Under the pieces are notes generated by a model that was not told the DNA's origin, searched no databases, and was given only the letters and a program-made list of their open reading frames with translations. From CmP2 sp052084925 (GTDB taxonomy: Bacteria; Actinomycetota; Actinomycetes; Actinomycetales; Micrococcaceae): a stretch of DNA of 64,000 bases. The position numbers and the translations under genes were made by a program. Below are positions 1 to 8,417 of this stretch, piece after piece; within the stretch, counting starts at the first letter, position 1; the number at the start of each line of letters is the position of its first letter. The stretch covers positions 24,095-88,094 of the forward strand of contig JBQDEV010000013.1 of the NCBI GenBank assembly GCA_052084925.1. Reading direction: 5' to 3'.

Positions 1-596
1 TGTCGCAGGCACTGCTGCATCCGCTGGTGGCCGGCCTGGTGCTGGCTGCCGTCCTTGCCGCCGTGATGAGCACCTTCTCCAGCCAGCTCATCGTCTGCTC
101 CTCGGCCCTGGTGGAGGACATCTTCAAGGTCATCCGGAAAACTCCTCCCGCCGAGCGGACCCTGGTCACCCTGGGCCGGTTGTGCGTGCTGGCAGTGGCG
201 ATCATCGCTGTCCTCCTCGCCCTGGACCCACGCGACTCGATCCTCGGCCTGGTCAGCTTCGCCTGGGCCGGCTTCGGCGCCGCCTTCGGACCCGTGGTGC
301 TGCTGAGCCTGTTCTGGCGCAAGCTCACCAACTGGGGCGCGCTGGCCGCCATGGTGGTCGGCACGGTCACGGTGTTCACCTGGAGCGCGGCCGAGGGCGG
401 GATCTTTGACCTCTACGAGCTGCTGCCCGGCTTCATCTTCGCTGTGATCACCGCGATGGTCGTCAGCCTGGTGACCTACCAGCGCGATGAGGAGATCGAG
501 GCGGAGTTCGATCAGGCCGTGGCCCTGGTGCGCGGCGAGGTTGCCCCTGGCGCCGGCGGCACCCCGGAGGTCCGCCCGGTCGACACCGGAGTCTGA
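1..596 (+). CDS. putP: Sodium/proline symporter, C-terminal part (5' end outside window)
   Basis: This is the 3' end of a sodium:solute symporter. The open frame runs from the window edge (codons from position 3, reading SQALLHPLVAG) with no stop, so the true start lies upstream. The visible roughly 198 residues carry the run TFSSQLIVCSSALVEDIFK, typical of the PutP subgroup, then four to five hydrophobic segments and a charged cytoplasmic tail. PutP imports proline with sodium across the inner membrane. A strong hairpin follows the stop. The family call is firm; proline as substrate is inferred from the PutP-like motif. Confidence 0.85.
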   Translation, partial: SQALLHPLVAGLVLAAVLAAVMSTFSSQLIVCSSALVEDIFKVIRKTPPAERTLVTLGRLCVLAVAIIAVLLALDPRDSILGLVSFAWAGFGAAFGPVVLLSLFWRKLTNWGALAAMVVGTVTVFTWSAAEGGIFDLYELLPGFIFAVITAMVVSLVTYQRDEEIEAEFDQAVALVRGEVAPGAGGTPEVRPVDTGV

Positions 597-631
597 TCCC
601 CGCTGATCCAGCGCTAACATCACGCACACCG

Positions 632-673
632 CTCCCCGGTTCCCGATTCTGCTCAGAGTCGGGAACCGGGGAG
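632..673 (+). terminator. Strong hairpin terminator downstream of putP
   Basis: A perfect 15-bp inverted repeat (632-646 with 659-673, arm CTCCCCGGTTCCCGA) encloses a 12-nt loop. It begins 35 nt after the putP stop. There is no long T tract, as is common in actinobacteria. Confidence 0.8.
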
Positions 674-737
674 TGGCGCATTTAACGAAGGATGCCGAGC
701 GGAACCCCGCACCACAGTGCGACTTTTCACACCGTAA

Positions 738-761
738 TTCACACTCTGACATGCACTCTGG
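738..761 (+). promoter_or_regulatory. Distal copy of a 24-nt direct repeat (candidate operator)
   Basis: This 24-nt block contains the hexamer ACTCTG twice, 12 nt apart (743-748 and 755-760). An almost identical block (20 of 24 positions) lies at 860-883 against the start of the AlbA_2-type regulator gene. The arrangement suggests cooperative binding by one protein on two tandem sites, probably the adjacent regulator; that assignment is inference. Confidence 0.45.
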
Positions 762-859
762 CGAATCGCCACCCATGCCCCATCCAGTCGCTGCCAAGAC
801 TCCCAGTAAATTTCTTACTTCTCCGTGTTATCCACAGTCAAAAGAACCCCACTGTCAGA

Positions 860-883
860 TTCATACTCTGAGTTGTACTCTGG
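860..883 (+). promoter_or_regulatory. Proximal copy of the 24-nt direct repeat (candidate operator)
   Basis: This is the second copy, with ACTCTG at 865-870 and 877-882, again 12 nt apart. It ends four bases before the ATG at 888, in the place where a ribosome-binding site would be expected; none is visible. If 888 is the start, the gene may be translated from a leaderless or nearly leaderless mRNA whose promoter is covered by the repeat. Confidence 0.45.
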
Positions 884-887
884 TCAC

Positions 888-2435
888 ATGACCTGGACAG
901 CCATGGACGTGCAGTCCCTCCTCGAGTTGCTGCGATCTCGTCGGGGCGATTCCACGCTGATTGAAGTCAAGCGTGCCGCGGGCGGGATGCCTGACTCCAC
1001 TGCGGAAACGGTATGCGCCTTCGCCAATATGCCCGACGGCGGCACTCTGATCCTCGGCATCGATGAGCAGCAGAATTTCGCCATCACCGGCGTCGCCGAG
1101 CCAGCGCAGTTGGAAGCGGCCATCGTCGACCAGGCACGGTCGTCGATCTCGCCGACTCCGACACTCACGACGGCCACGCTCACGATCAAGGGCAAACAGG
1201 TGGTGATCATCGAGGTGTCGCCCCTGCGCCTCGCCGACCGCCCCGCCATGCTCAAGGGACGCGCCTACCTCCGGCAGGCCGACGGGGACTATGTCATGCA
1301 TGAGCATGAGCTGCGCATGATCGACGTCGAGAAGCTGCTCATGATCGAGCCCAGAAACTACGACAGCCAAGGTGTTCCCGGGCTCACCCGAAACGACCTC
1401 GTCCCAGAGCTGGTAGCCGAGTACCTGCGTCAGGCCCGCCTCCGAGACCGTCGCCTCGCGGATCGCGACGATGAAGAGATTCTGCGTCGCACCGGAATCA
1501 TTATGTCCTCCGGGGAGCCCACACTGGCGGGCCTCTATGCCCTGGGCGACTATCCGCAGGGAGTGTTTCCGAGCCTGACCGTCACCGCCGCCGTGCAGAC
1601 CAGAAATGATGCGGGACAAACACGCAACCGCGATCTGCAGCACTTCACGGGGCCGCTACCGCTTCTCCTCGATGACGTGCTGGGCTGGTGTAGTCGAAAC
1701 ATCCCCCTGTCGCGCTCCTATCGCTCGGATGGTCATATCCTCGAGCGTCCCGAGCTTCCCTTGACGGCGGTGCGCGAGCTCGTTGCCAATGCACTGGTCC
1801 ATCGCGATCTCGGACCAAACACCCTCGGCACCGGCAAGAGCGTGCAGATCCGCATCACCCCTGACGCCCTCTTCATCCAGAGCCCCGGCGGCTTGCGTGG
1901 CGTCTCCTTGCAGCAGCTGGAAAGTGACGACCACGCGCAGGCGGCAGTAAATCAACGGCTGTACAGCGTCGCACAGAAACTCGTGACTCCGGATGGATTC
2001 CCCCTGATCGAGGGAGAAGGCGGCGGCATTCGTGAAGTGTTCCGAGCTGCCCAGGAATTCGGTCTCCCCGCGCCCACCCTGGTCAATACGGGCGTGCAGT
2101 TCAAGGCGATGCTATGGTTCCCGGACCCCAGCCCCACGAACGCCTCCGTTCACCTCGCGAATCACACCCAGCGCGGAGCCTCAGTCACTGCGGCCGCAAG
2201 GATCGGCACCGAGACCGGCGCAACGCGGAAGCCCACGCCCTCGAAAAACCTTCCCACCCTCCTCGGCGCCCTCGAGGAGCAGGGGTCCGCATCCTTTGCT
2301 GAACTGATCGACGGCACGGGGCTCACCCGAGGGCAACTGCGCTACGCCCTGGCTGCCGGCCTCGGGTCCGGCGAAATCCTCATGGTCGGCAAGCACGGCG
2401 ACCGCACCACGGTCTACCGCCTCGCAGATCAGTGA
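888..2435 (+). CDS. AlbA_2-domain ATP-binding transcriptional regulator
   Basis: A protein of about 515 residues. The N-terminal AlbA_2 (Schlafen AAA_4-like) domain shows IEVKRAAGG and the DGGTLILGIDE strand. A central GHKL-type ATP-binding segment contains AVRELVANALVHRDL, with the conserved Asn and the His-Arg-Asp stretch. A C-terminal winged-helix region begins near LLGALEEQGSASFAELI. Proteins of this build are thought to be DNA-binding regulators; the ligand is unknown. I chose ATG 888 because the sequence before it does not look like protein; ATG 903 is an alternative. Two tandem-repeat blocks upstream suggest autoregulation. The gene stands alone between a terminator and a convergent lysE-type gene. 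Confidence 0.75.
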   Translation: MTWTAMDVQSLLELLRSRRGDSTLIEVKRAAGGMPDSTAETVCAFANMPDGGTLILGIDEQQNFAITGVAEPAQLEAAIVDQARSSISPTPTLTTATLTIKGKQVVIIEVSPLRLADRPAMLKGRAYLRQADGDYVMHEHELRMIDVEKLLMIEPRNYDSQGVPGLTRNDLVPELVAEYLRQARLRDRRLADRDDEEILRRTGIIMSSGEPTLAGLYALGDYPQGVFPSLTVTAAVQTRNDAGQTRNRDLQHFTGPLPLLLDDVLGWCSRNIPLSRSYRSDGHILERPELPLTAVRELVANALVHRDLGPNTLGTGKSVQIRITPDALFIQSPGGLRGVSLQQLESDDHAQAAVNQRLYSVAQKLVTPDGFPLIEGEGGGIREVFRAAQEFGLPAPTLVNTGVQFKAMLWFPDPSPTNASVHLANHTQRGASVTAAARIGTETGATRKPTPSKNLPTLLGALEEQGSASFAELIDGTGLTRGQLRYALAAGLGSGEILMVGKHGDRTTVYRLADQ

Positions 2436-2466
2436 CTGCACCACGTCGGCTCGGATCCGACATTCC

Positions 2467-3120
2467 TCAGAGCAACGGCAGCAGCTTCTCGCCCAACAAC
2501 ACCGTCGCGATCCCGATCATGGCCACCCCGGAGATCAGCGTCACCCAGCGCGCGGCACGTGGACGCGTCCGCAACACCCGACGCGCCCCGTAGCCCACAA
2601 AGAGGTAGACCACGGCGCAGCTGGCCACGTGCACCGAACCCAACAGGCCCATCTGCACCGAGAACGGCAGCGCACCGCTCCGGTCCACAAACTGCGGCAG
2701 CAGCGCCAGCAGCAACAAGATCACCTTCGGATTGAGCAGACTCACTCCGGCACCGGTGCCGAGCTGGCGCACCACCGAGGAGGACCTCACAACGACGGCG
2801 GCACCCTCCCCATCACGACTCACACCTCTCGTTGAATCACGGGCGGCACTCCGCAGCATCCCGACGCCGAGCCACAGCAAATACCCCGCACCACCCACGG
2901 TCAGCACCGTCATCGCCGCGGGCGCCTGAGCCACCAGCGTTCCCACTCCGGCCGCCACCACCCCGATAGCAATAAGATGCCCACTGAGCAATCCGAGCAC
3001 GCTGGGCAACGGCGAGCGCTGACCGACTCCCGCTGACATGGCGAAGGCCCAATCCGCACCCGGCGTGAGCACGAACAACACGGCCACCAGCCAGAATTGG
3101 GCGATCAGGGAGATCTCCAT
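2467..3120 (-). CDS. LysE/RhtB-family amino acid exporter
   Basis: 217 residues with about six hydrophobic segments, starting MEISLIAQFWLVAVLFVLTP. The LysE-family signature VLTPGADWAF near residues 17-26 is clear, as is the internal SLLNPKVILLLLALLPQFV stretch. Members export amino acids or related small molecules through the cytoplasmic membrane. The gene is divergent from an Lrp/AsnC regulator 113 bp away, the classic arrangement in which the regulator senses the amino acid and switches on the exporter. The exported substrate cannot be read from the sequence. Confidence 0.88.
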   Translation of the reverse strand: MEISLIAQFWLVAVLFVLTPGADWAFAMSAGVGQRSPLPSVLGLLSGHLIAIGVVAAGVGTLVAQAPAAMTVLTVGGAGYLLWLGVGMLRSAARDSTRGVSRDGEGAAVVVRSSSVVRQLGTGAGVSLLNPKVILLLLALLPQFVDRSGALPFSVQMGLLGSVHVASCAVVYLFVGYGARRVLRTRPRAARWVTLISGVAMIGIATVLLGEKLLPLL

Positions 3121-3233
3121 GGCGACGCTCCTTCGTTCGACCTGCGCTGATGTCGAAGATGCTACGGAGATCTACGCGAAATGTGCTGCTGAGTTTGTCG
3201 AGAAATTCCGGAACTGGTGGAAGAATCACTCCC

Positions 3234-3686
3234 ATGGATGCCCTTGACCGCGAAATTCTTTCACTCCTGCAGCGTGATGGCCGCATGAGCGTCACCGATG
3301 TGGCGTCCCAGGTCGGGCTCAGCCTGTCGGCATGCCACCGTCGAATGCGCGAGCTGGAGCAGTCCGACGCCATCAAGCACTACCGGGCCGTCCTCTCCCC
3401 CGACGTCCTGGGGTTGGCCTTCGAGGCCATCGTGTTTGTGACCATGGAGCGTAGCGATATGAGCTCACTGGGTGCTTTCGAAGACGCGGTCGCTCGCCTG
3501 CCCAATGTGGTCGAGGCGGAGCGACTGTTCGGGGAACCGGACTTCATGCTCCGCGTGCTCACCCGAGACTTACAGGCCTACCAAGAGTTCTATGATCAGG
3601 AACTCGGTTCGCTTCCCGGCGTGCAGAAACTGACCTCAACCCTGGTGATGAAGCGCGTCGGATCAGACCGGATGCTGCCGCTCTGA
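3234..3686 (+). CDS. Lrp/AsnC-family transcriptional regulator
   Basis: 150 residues: an N-terminal AsnC-type helix-turn-helix (LDREILSLLQRDGRMSVTDVA, then SLSACHRRMREL) followed by a C-terminal RAM effector domain with a ferredoxin-like fold (FMLRVLTRDLQAYQEFYDQEL, GVQKLTSTLVMK). The ATG at 3234 is chosen because it begins exactly at the conserved MDALDREIL; the open frame upstream of it is not protein-like. The gene is divergent from a LysE-type exporter, its probable target. Confidence 0.88.
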   Translation: MDALDREILSLLQRDGRMSVTDVASQVGLSLSACHRRMRELEQSDAIKHYRAVLSPDVLGLAFEAIVFVTMERSDMSSLGAFEDAVARLPNVVEAERLFGEPDFMLRVLTRDLQAYQEFYDQELGSLPGVQKLTSTLVMKRVGSDRMLPL

Positions 3687-3707
3687 CGCCCGCTCGGACG
3701 CTCCACA

Positions 3708-4043
3708 TCAGGGCTTCGTCAGGGCCAGCACCGCTCGGTCCACGGCCCAGACGACGACGCCGAGTATCGCGACGATCCGGAATTCCAGCAGCCACAGCCC
3801 GAGACCCGCGCCCAGGAACAGCGCCGCCTCGATCAGCAACGCCGCCCACCCCGGCAACGACACGGCGGCCTTCGGTGAGAGGAACAGCCCCCAGATCACC
3901 GATACCGCCACGATCGCCAGGACCGCCACCACCCATCTCCACCCGGAGTCAATCACCGTCCAGGCCATCAACCCCACCGCAGCGAGCAGGCAGAGCTCCA
4001 GCGCAAACCGCACCGTCAGTGCCACCCCACGGATCGCCCTCAT
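3708..4043 (-). CDS. YrdB family (DUF2568) small membrane protein
   Basis: 111 residues, essentially four membrane-spanning segments, with the pattern FALELCLLAAVGLMAW, then GLFLSPKAAV and VWAVDRAVL seen in the YrdB/DUF2568 family. Function is unknown. Its start overlaps the stop of the upstream DUF6226-type gene by four bases, so the two are translationally coupled and share a transcript with the tetR gene further upstream. Confidence 0.7.
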   Translation of the reverse strand: MRAIRGVALTVRFALELCLLAAVGLMAWTVIDSGWRWVVAVLAIVAVSVIWGLFLSPKAAVSLPGWAALLIEAALFLGAGLGLWLLEFRIVAILGVVVWAVDRAVLALTKP

Positions 4044-4771
4044 CCTCGCCCCTCAGCCCGTGTCCAAGGCCGCCAGGCACCGTTTTCCGTCCCGGCGTTG
4101 ACCTCCGCGAGCCGGGCACTGATCCGTTTCAGGTCCGGCTTCGGCAGGTCCTTGGCGGGGGACTCGCCGCCCTCCCAACCCTGGTCGTCCGGGCGTTCAA
4201 GACGGTACCCCACCGTCTGGCCCATCCCGACAGTTACGCCCATGCCCCGTTCGTAGCGGATCTGTGGCAAGCGGGGTGGAGAGACGAATTCGCGCAGCCC
4301 TCCAGCCACCACGCCCAGCACGTGGGTCTCCAGCTGTTCCGCCATCGATTCCCAGTCCTCATCGCAGGCATCGCAGCCGCACGTGGGATGGATGAAATCG
4401 GCAAGCAGGCCGGCGATCACGAGCACACTGGGGTAGTCCGTCAGCACCACGGTGAGCGGGGCAGCCAGCGGATCGGCAGGCGTCAGCCGCACCGCCCGCA
4501 CCACGTGCTCCAGCGACGGCGGATGCCGGAAATCCGCGCACACGTGGGCGCCCTCTTCAATACTGACGTCGTAGGTCTCGGCAAGGTGCTCAATCAGCGC
4601 CTCGGCCACCGTGTGCAGCGGCGCGAAACGCTCAAGATGGGTCTCGACTTCGTAGCGGTCTTCCGGTGGCTGACCATCGGTGTCGGCCCAACGGTTGCCG
4701 TAGTCGATCACCCGGCCCGCTTGGTCATAGAACTCGACCGGTTCGATGTGCGGTCGAATGTAGCCTGTCAT
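4040..4771 (-). CDS. DUF6226-type protein of unknown function
   Basis: 243 residues from the ATG at 4771, which gives the conserved-looking beginning MTGYIRPHIEPVEFYDQAG; an ATG at 4807 is possible but would overlap the preceding tetR gene. Soluble, with a cysteine cluster HPTCGCDACDEDWE that could bind a metal. I recognise the pattern as DUF6226, whose function is not known. It is the middle gene of a tetR-DUF6226-yrdB operon. Confidence 0.6.
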   Translation of the reverse strand: MTGYIRPHIEPVEFYDQAGRVIDYGNRWADTDGQPPEDRYEVETHLERFAPLHTVAEALIEHLAETYDVSIEEGAHVCADFRHPPSLEHVVRAVRLTPADPLAAPLTVVLTDYPSVLVIAGLLADFIHPTCGCDACDEDWESMAEQLETHVLGVVAGGLREFVSPPRLPQIRYERGMGVTVGMGQTVGYRLERPDDQGWEGGESPAKDLPKPDLKRISARLAEVNAGTENGAWRPWTRAEGRG

Positions 4772-4781
4772 ACCGATCAGA

Positions 4782-5399
4782 CTACGGCGCGCCCCGCTCC
4801 CCGGCATCCTTCAGCATCTCGACCAGATGCAACACATTGAGCTGAACGATGGGGAGTTTTCGCGTCTGCGCAAACACCTCACGGTAACGGACCTCCTGAC
4901 CGTTCGACCGGTGACGCCGCTCTATATCGGCAAGCAACTCCAGCAGCCCTCCGAGGACGAACTGCACCGTGGATCGCGCCTCCGGCGTGAGCGTATCGAG
5001 GTCGAGGTCGAAAGCCGCGGCCCAAATATCGACGAGCGCTCCCTTGAGGATCTCCCGCAGCTCCGCGGTGGAATGCGGTCCGGCGACGATCACCATACGC
5101 GCGAAATTCTCGTCGTTCGCGCCCTCGTCGATGAGACGATCGACCTCCTGTGATCCGATCGAGAACCCCTCCGCGATCAGCCGGGGCACCCCCGAGACCA
5201 TCAGATGGGTGACCGCGCTGTGCGCCAGATCGCCCAGATCCGAGTAGTGGTAGTAGAACGAGTTCCGGTTCACCCCGGCCGCGCGCACGATCGCGCTGAT
5301 GGTGATCCCCGGATAGGGCGTCTGTCGCAACTCGTTGAAGAACGCCGCCTCGAGTCGCTGCACCGCAGACGGTCCCTGATCCTGCCGCGGTCGCCCCAT
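4782..5399 (-). CDS. TetR-family regulator of the adjacent membrane-protein genes
   Basis: 205 residues. The N-terminal helix-turn-helix is visible as ITISAIVRAAGVNRNSFYYHYSDL (residues about 32-55), followed by an all-helical ligand domain. The ATG at 5399 is preferred over the GTG three codons earlier because a GAGAGGGGG ribosome-binding site lies about 9 nt upstream. The gene is divergent from a YhgE-like gene, and an imperfect palindrome (5477-5499) sits between them, so repression of both directions is likely. The inducer is unknown. Confidence 0.82.
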   Translation of the reverse strand: MGRPRQDQGPSAVQRLEAAFFNELRQTPYPGITISAIVRAAGVNRNSFYYHYSDLGDLAHSAVTHLMVSGVPRLIAEGFSIGSQEVDRLIDEGANDENFARMVIVAGPHSTAELREILKGALVDIWAAAFDLDLDTLTPEARSTVQFVLGGLLELLADIERRHRSNGQEVRYREVFAQTRKLPIVQLNVLHLVEMLKDAGERGAP

Positions 5400-5476
5400 G
5401 AGAAGCACCCCCTCTCCACTGCGAAAACCCTCGTCGCCGGCCAGAAATTGGGCAGCATCGGCGACTCTGTCCGTTT

Positions 5477-5499
5477 TTATTGTACAGAGTGTCTAATAA
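5477..5499. promoter_or_regulatory. Candidate TetR operator between tetR and the YhgE-like gene
   Basis: A 23-bp dyad centred on 5488 has matching outer arms TTATT/AATAA and inner arms ACA/TGT, with 8 of 11 symmetric pairs. It lies in the only AT-rich stretch of the divergent intergenic region. Confidence 0.5.
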
Positions 5500-5551
5500 T
5501 CTGGTTCCCGTCAAAGCCGAACTCACGGCGCCTCTGAAAGGACACCCCACG

Positions 5552-6646
5552 ATGGAAAAACTCGGAGCAGGAAAATACGCGCTGCCCGCGCTGGCGGTCG
5601 CCCTGGTGGGCTGCGTGATGGCGCTGCTGTTCTACCCCATGCTCAACATGGCACCCAAGGATCTCCCCTTCGCCGTGCTGTCCCTCGATGAGGGTGCTTC
5701 CACGCCACAGGGCGAGATCAATGCCGGGGCGATGGTGGTTGAGCAGCTGACCAGTTCCGACACCACGAACGACGACGCCGCTCCGATCGCCTGGACCCAG
5801 GTCGACACCCAGGAGGAACTCGACGCCGCCCTGGCGAACAACGAACTCTACGGTGCGCTGACCGTTCCGGCCGATTTCACCCAACAGCAGGCAGCCGCCC
5901 AGGCCGAGCAAGCCAGTGCGCCCCGCGTCGACGTCGTGCTCGACCATGCCAAGAGTCCGCTGATGGCCACCCAGCTGCAGACCTCGATGGGCTCCCTCTT
6001 CGCCGAGCAGGGCCTGGAAGCCAACATCTCCGTCATCAACACCGGCCCCGCAGATTCCAGCTCCGCCTCACCCATGGCGAGCATGATGAGTCAGCAGATC
6101 GGAGTCATGCCGCTGATGATGATGTCACTCATCGGCTCCGTACTGCTCACCCGCCTCTTCCCGCGGGGCGCTGCGTCGTCCACCGGGAGTCGCTTCGCGG
6201 TGCTGGGGCGCCAGCTCGGCTACGCCGCCGGAGTCTCACTGCTGGTGGGTCTGGTCTCGGTGTGGCTGCTGAATGGACTCGTCGGTGCTGCCGCACCCTT
6301 CTGGACGACGACGCTGTTCCTGTGGCTGGCCAGCATCGCCGTCATGGCCCTCTTCCTCGGCGCCTTCAACCTGGCCACACCGATCGGCGTCCTTGCCGTG
6401 CTCGGGCTGCTCATCGGCGGCATGATGACCGGTGTCCTCACCGCCGAGGTGCTGCCGGCTTTCTGGGCCGACTGGATCCAGCCCTGGGCACCGCAGGCGT
6501 TCATCGGCGAGGGACTGCGAGACATCCTCTACCGCGGGGCCGAGCTGCTGCCTCGGGGCGGTGGCGGACTGCTGGCTCTGGGCGGCGTGGGTCTCGGCCT
6601 GGTGGCCGTGGCCGGGCTCCTCCCTCGGCGTCAGGTCAGGGCCTAA
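5552..6646 (+). CDS. YhgE/Pip-like membrane protein
   Basis: 364 residues from ATG 5552, which has a GAAAGGA ribosome-binding site about 9 nt upstream. One N-terminal membrane segment (ALPALAVALVGCVMALLFYP) is followed by an extracytoplasmic domain of about 180 residues and then five to six C-terminal membrane segments, the architecture of YhgE/Pip and ABC-2-like permeases. No ATPase partner is adjacent. The divergent TetR regulator suggests an inducible efflux or envelope-stress role; the substrate is unknown. Confidence 0.65.
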   Translation: MEKLGAGKYALPALAVALVGCVMALLFYPMLNMAPKDLPFAVLSLDEGASTPQGEINAGAMVVEQLTSSDTTNDDAAPIAWTQVDTQEELDAALANNELYGALTVPADFTQQQAAAQAEQASAPRVDVVLDHAKSPLMATQLQTSMGSLFAEQGLEANISVINTGPADSSSASPMASMMSQQIGVMPLMMMSLIGSVLLTRLFPRGAASSTGSRFAVLGRQLGYAAGVSLLVGLVSVWLLNGLVGAAAPFWTTTLFLWLASIAVMALFLGAFNLATPIGVLAVLGLLIGGMMTGVLTAEVLPAFWADWIQPWAPQAFIGEGLRDILYRGAELLPRGGGGLLALGGVGLGLVAVAGLLPRRQVRA

Positions 6647-6661
6647 CGGTCGCGTCGAGCG

Positions 6662-7462
6662 TCAGGCCGTGCGGATCGTGCGTCGGCGCACCGCGATCAG
6701 ACCCACCACCGCGCAAACGACGGTGCCCGCCATCAGCGAAGTGATACCCACGACGTCGAATCCGCTCTCCAGAGGCTGCTCCCCCAACGCCCAATGCCAG
6801 GGCGAGACCGCGCTGACGTCGCTCAGGGAATCGATCAGCGGCAGCAGCGCGTGCACGAGGTAGCCCAGGATAAGTACTGCGCACGCGCCGCCGAGCACGG
6901 CCCCGGAACGCAGCCCGAGGCCCGCGAGCGCAAGCACCACCGCCGCATGGAACAGAGCCAGCAGGAACAGACTTACCGAGACGGCAAGGACACCGGAGAC
7001 GTCCAGATCCATCTCCAGCGCCGCGCCGCCGACACCGATGGTCGCGCCGAGCAGAACGCTCACCCCCGCGAGGACCAGGGCGACGGCGAGGAAACGGCTC
7101 AGGTACACGCTGAATCGACTTACAGGCAGGGCCAACAGGAGTTCCAGGCGCCCGGCGTCTTCATCGCCCGCCGTCAGGGTGTTCATGTGCAGGATACCGA
7201 GCATGCTGATCAGCAGCGGTAGGAACAGAGCATAGAGGTTGCCGTTGAGGAACCCGGCCGGGGACGACAGCGCTTCGAGACCGAGTGCCGCGATCACCTC
7301 CGGGGACATCGCCGTGACCAATGAGTCCAAGGATCCCGACTCGTTCATAGCCGGCCACACGGCCAGGACCGACGCGACCAGGATCAGCAGCGCAGCACTC
7401 CAGATCAGCGCGCTGCGTCGCTGGGCGCTCAGGCTCCGGGTGAGCAGTTCGGTGTACATCAT
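6662..7462 (-). CDS. ABC-2 type exporter, permease subunit
   Basis: 266 residues with six predicted membrane segments (for example SALIWSAALLILVASVLAVWPAM near the N terminus and GITSLMAGTVVCAVVGLIAV near the C terminus). The start overlaps the stop of the ATPase gene upstream by four bases, so the two form an export complex. It is the last gene of a tetR-ATPase-permease operon and converges on the YhgE-like gene. Confidence 0.8.
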   Translation of the reverse strand: MMYTELLTRSLSAQRRSALIWSAALLILVASVLAVWPAMNESGSLDSLVTAMSPEVIAALGLEALSSPAGFLNGNLYALFLPLLISMLGILHMNTLTAGDEDAGRLELLLALPVSRFSVYLSRFLAVALVLAGVSVLLGATIGVGGAALEMDLDVSGVLAVSVSLFLLALFHAAVVLALAGLGLRSGAVLGGACAVLILGYLVHALLPLIDSLSDVSAVSPWHWALGEQPLESGFDVVGITSLMAGTVVCAVVGLIAVRRRTIRTA

Positions 7463-8415
7463 GCGCCCCTTTCAGTGCCCGTCTCGACCCTTGTTATGGT
7501 CTCCGTTTCGGCCCGCGGGGCGGTGTCCTCGGTGCGGTAGTAGGCCAGGAAGGCCGTTTCCAAGTCGGGCTCCGGAGCCGTCAGCGAGGCCAGGTCGTAA
7601 TCGGAGAGTGCCCGCATCAGCTCACGCGGTGGACCCGACCAGTGGATCTGCAATTCGCCGTTTCGCGGGGAGCGCACCGAGTCGGCGCCCGACAGCGAGG
7701 CGAGATCAGCCAGTGCGGGGACCCTGTCGCGGAAGACCACGCGGAATTCTTGGGTCGCCCCGCGACGCAACTCCTCGGTAGTGCCCTCCGCCACCACGGC
7801 ACCCGCGCGGATCACGACGATGCGGTCGGCGACGCGCTCCACCTCGCTGAGAATGTGCGAGGACAACAGCACGCTGGTGCCTGCGGTCGTCACCTCGTCG
7901 AGAATCGACATGAACTCGCTCTGCACCAGCGGGTCCAGGCCATTGGTGGGCTCATCCAGGATCAGCAGCTCAGGGCGGGACATCAGGGCACCGACGAGCG
8001 CGAGTTTGCGCCGGTTGCCCGTCGAGAGTCCCCGCACGTGACGATCGACCTGCACCCCCAGTCGCGTGATGAGCGCATCGCGGAAGGACTCGTCCACGCC
8101 ACCGCGCAGCCTGGCCCAGCTCTTCAGCGTCGCTGCCACCGTCAGCCGATCGTCGAGTCGCAGTTCTCCCGGCGCATAGCCCACCCGCGCTCGCACGGAG
8201 TGTCGGCGCAACGGGTCGTTCCCGAAGAGGCGAACGGAACCGGCGCTGGGCTGGGAGAGGCCGAGCATCATCCGGATCGTGGTGCTCTTGCCGGCCCCGT
8301 TCGGCCCCAGGAATCCCAGCACGGTGCCGGGCTCGAGCTCCAGGTCCAGGTGATCGACGGCGGTGACGCTGCCGAATCTCTTGGTCAGTTGCTGGCAGTG
8401 GATGATCGGAGGCAT
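7459..8415 (-). CDS. ABC-2 type exporter, ATP-binding subunit
   Basis: 318 residues. Walker A is GPNGAGKSTT (about residue 37 on), the signature region is atypical (RGLSTGNRRKLALVGALMS, with STGN in place of the usual LSGGQ), Walker B is LLILDEPTNGLD, and the switch histidine is in SSHILSEVE. The C-terminal extension is the small domain common in DrrA/CcmA-like exporter ATPases. It lies 2 bp after tetR and overlaps the permease gene, so the TetR protein probably controls its own operon. The substrate is unknown, possibly a drug or lipid. Confidence 0.85.
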   Translation of the reverse strand: MPPIIHCQQLTKRFGSVTAVDHLDLELEPGTVLGFLGPNGAGKSTTIRMMLGLSQPSAGSVRLFGNDPLRRHSVRARVGYAPGELRLDDRLTVAATLKSWARLRGGVDESFRDALITRLGVQVDRHVRGLSTGNRRKLALVGALMSRPELLILDEPTNGLDPLVQSEFMSILDEVTTAGTSVLLSSHILSEVERVADRIVVIRAGAVVAEGTTEELRRGATQEFRVVFRDRVPALADLASLSGADSVRSPRNGELQIHWSGPPRELMRALSDYDLASLTAPEPDLETAFLAYYRTEDTAPRAETETITRVETGTERGA

Positions 8416-8417
8416 GG

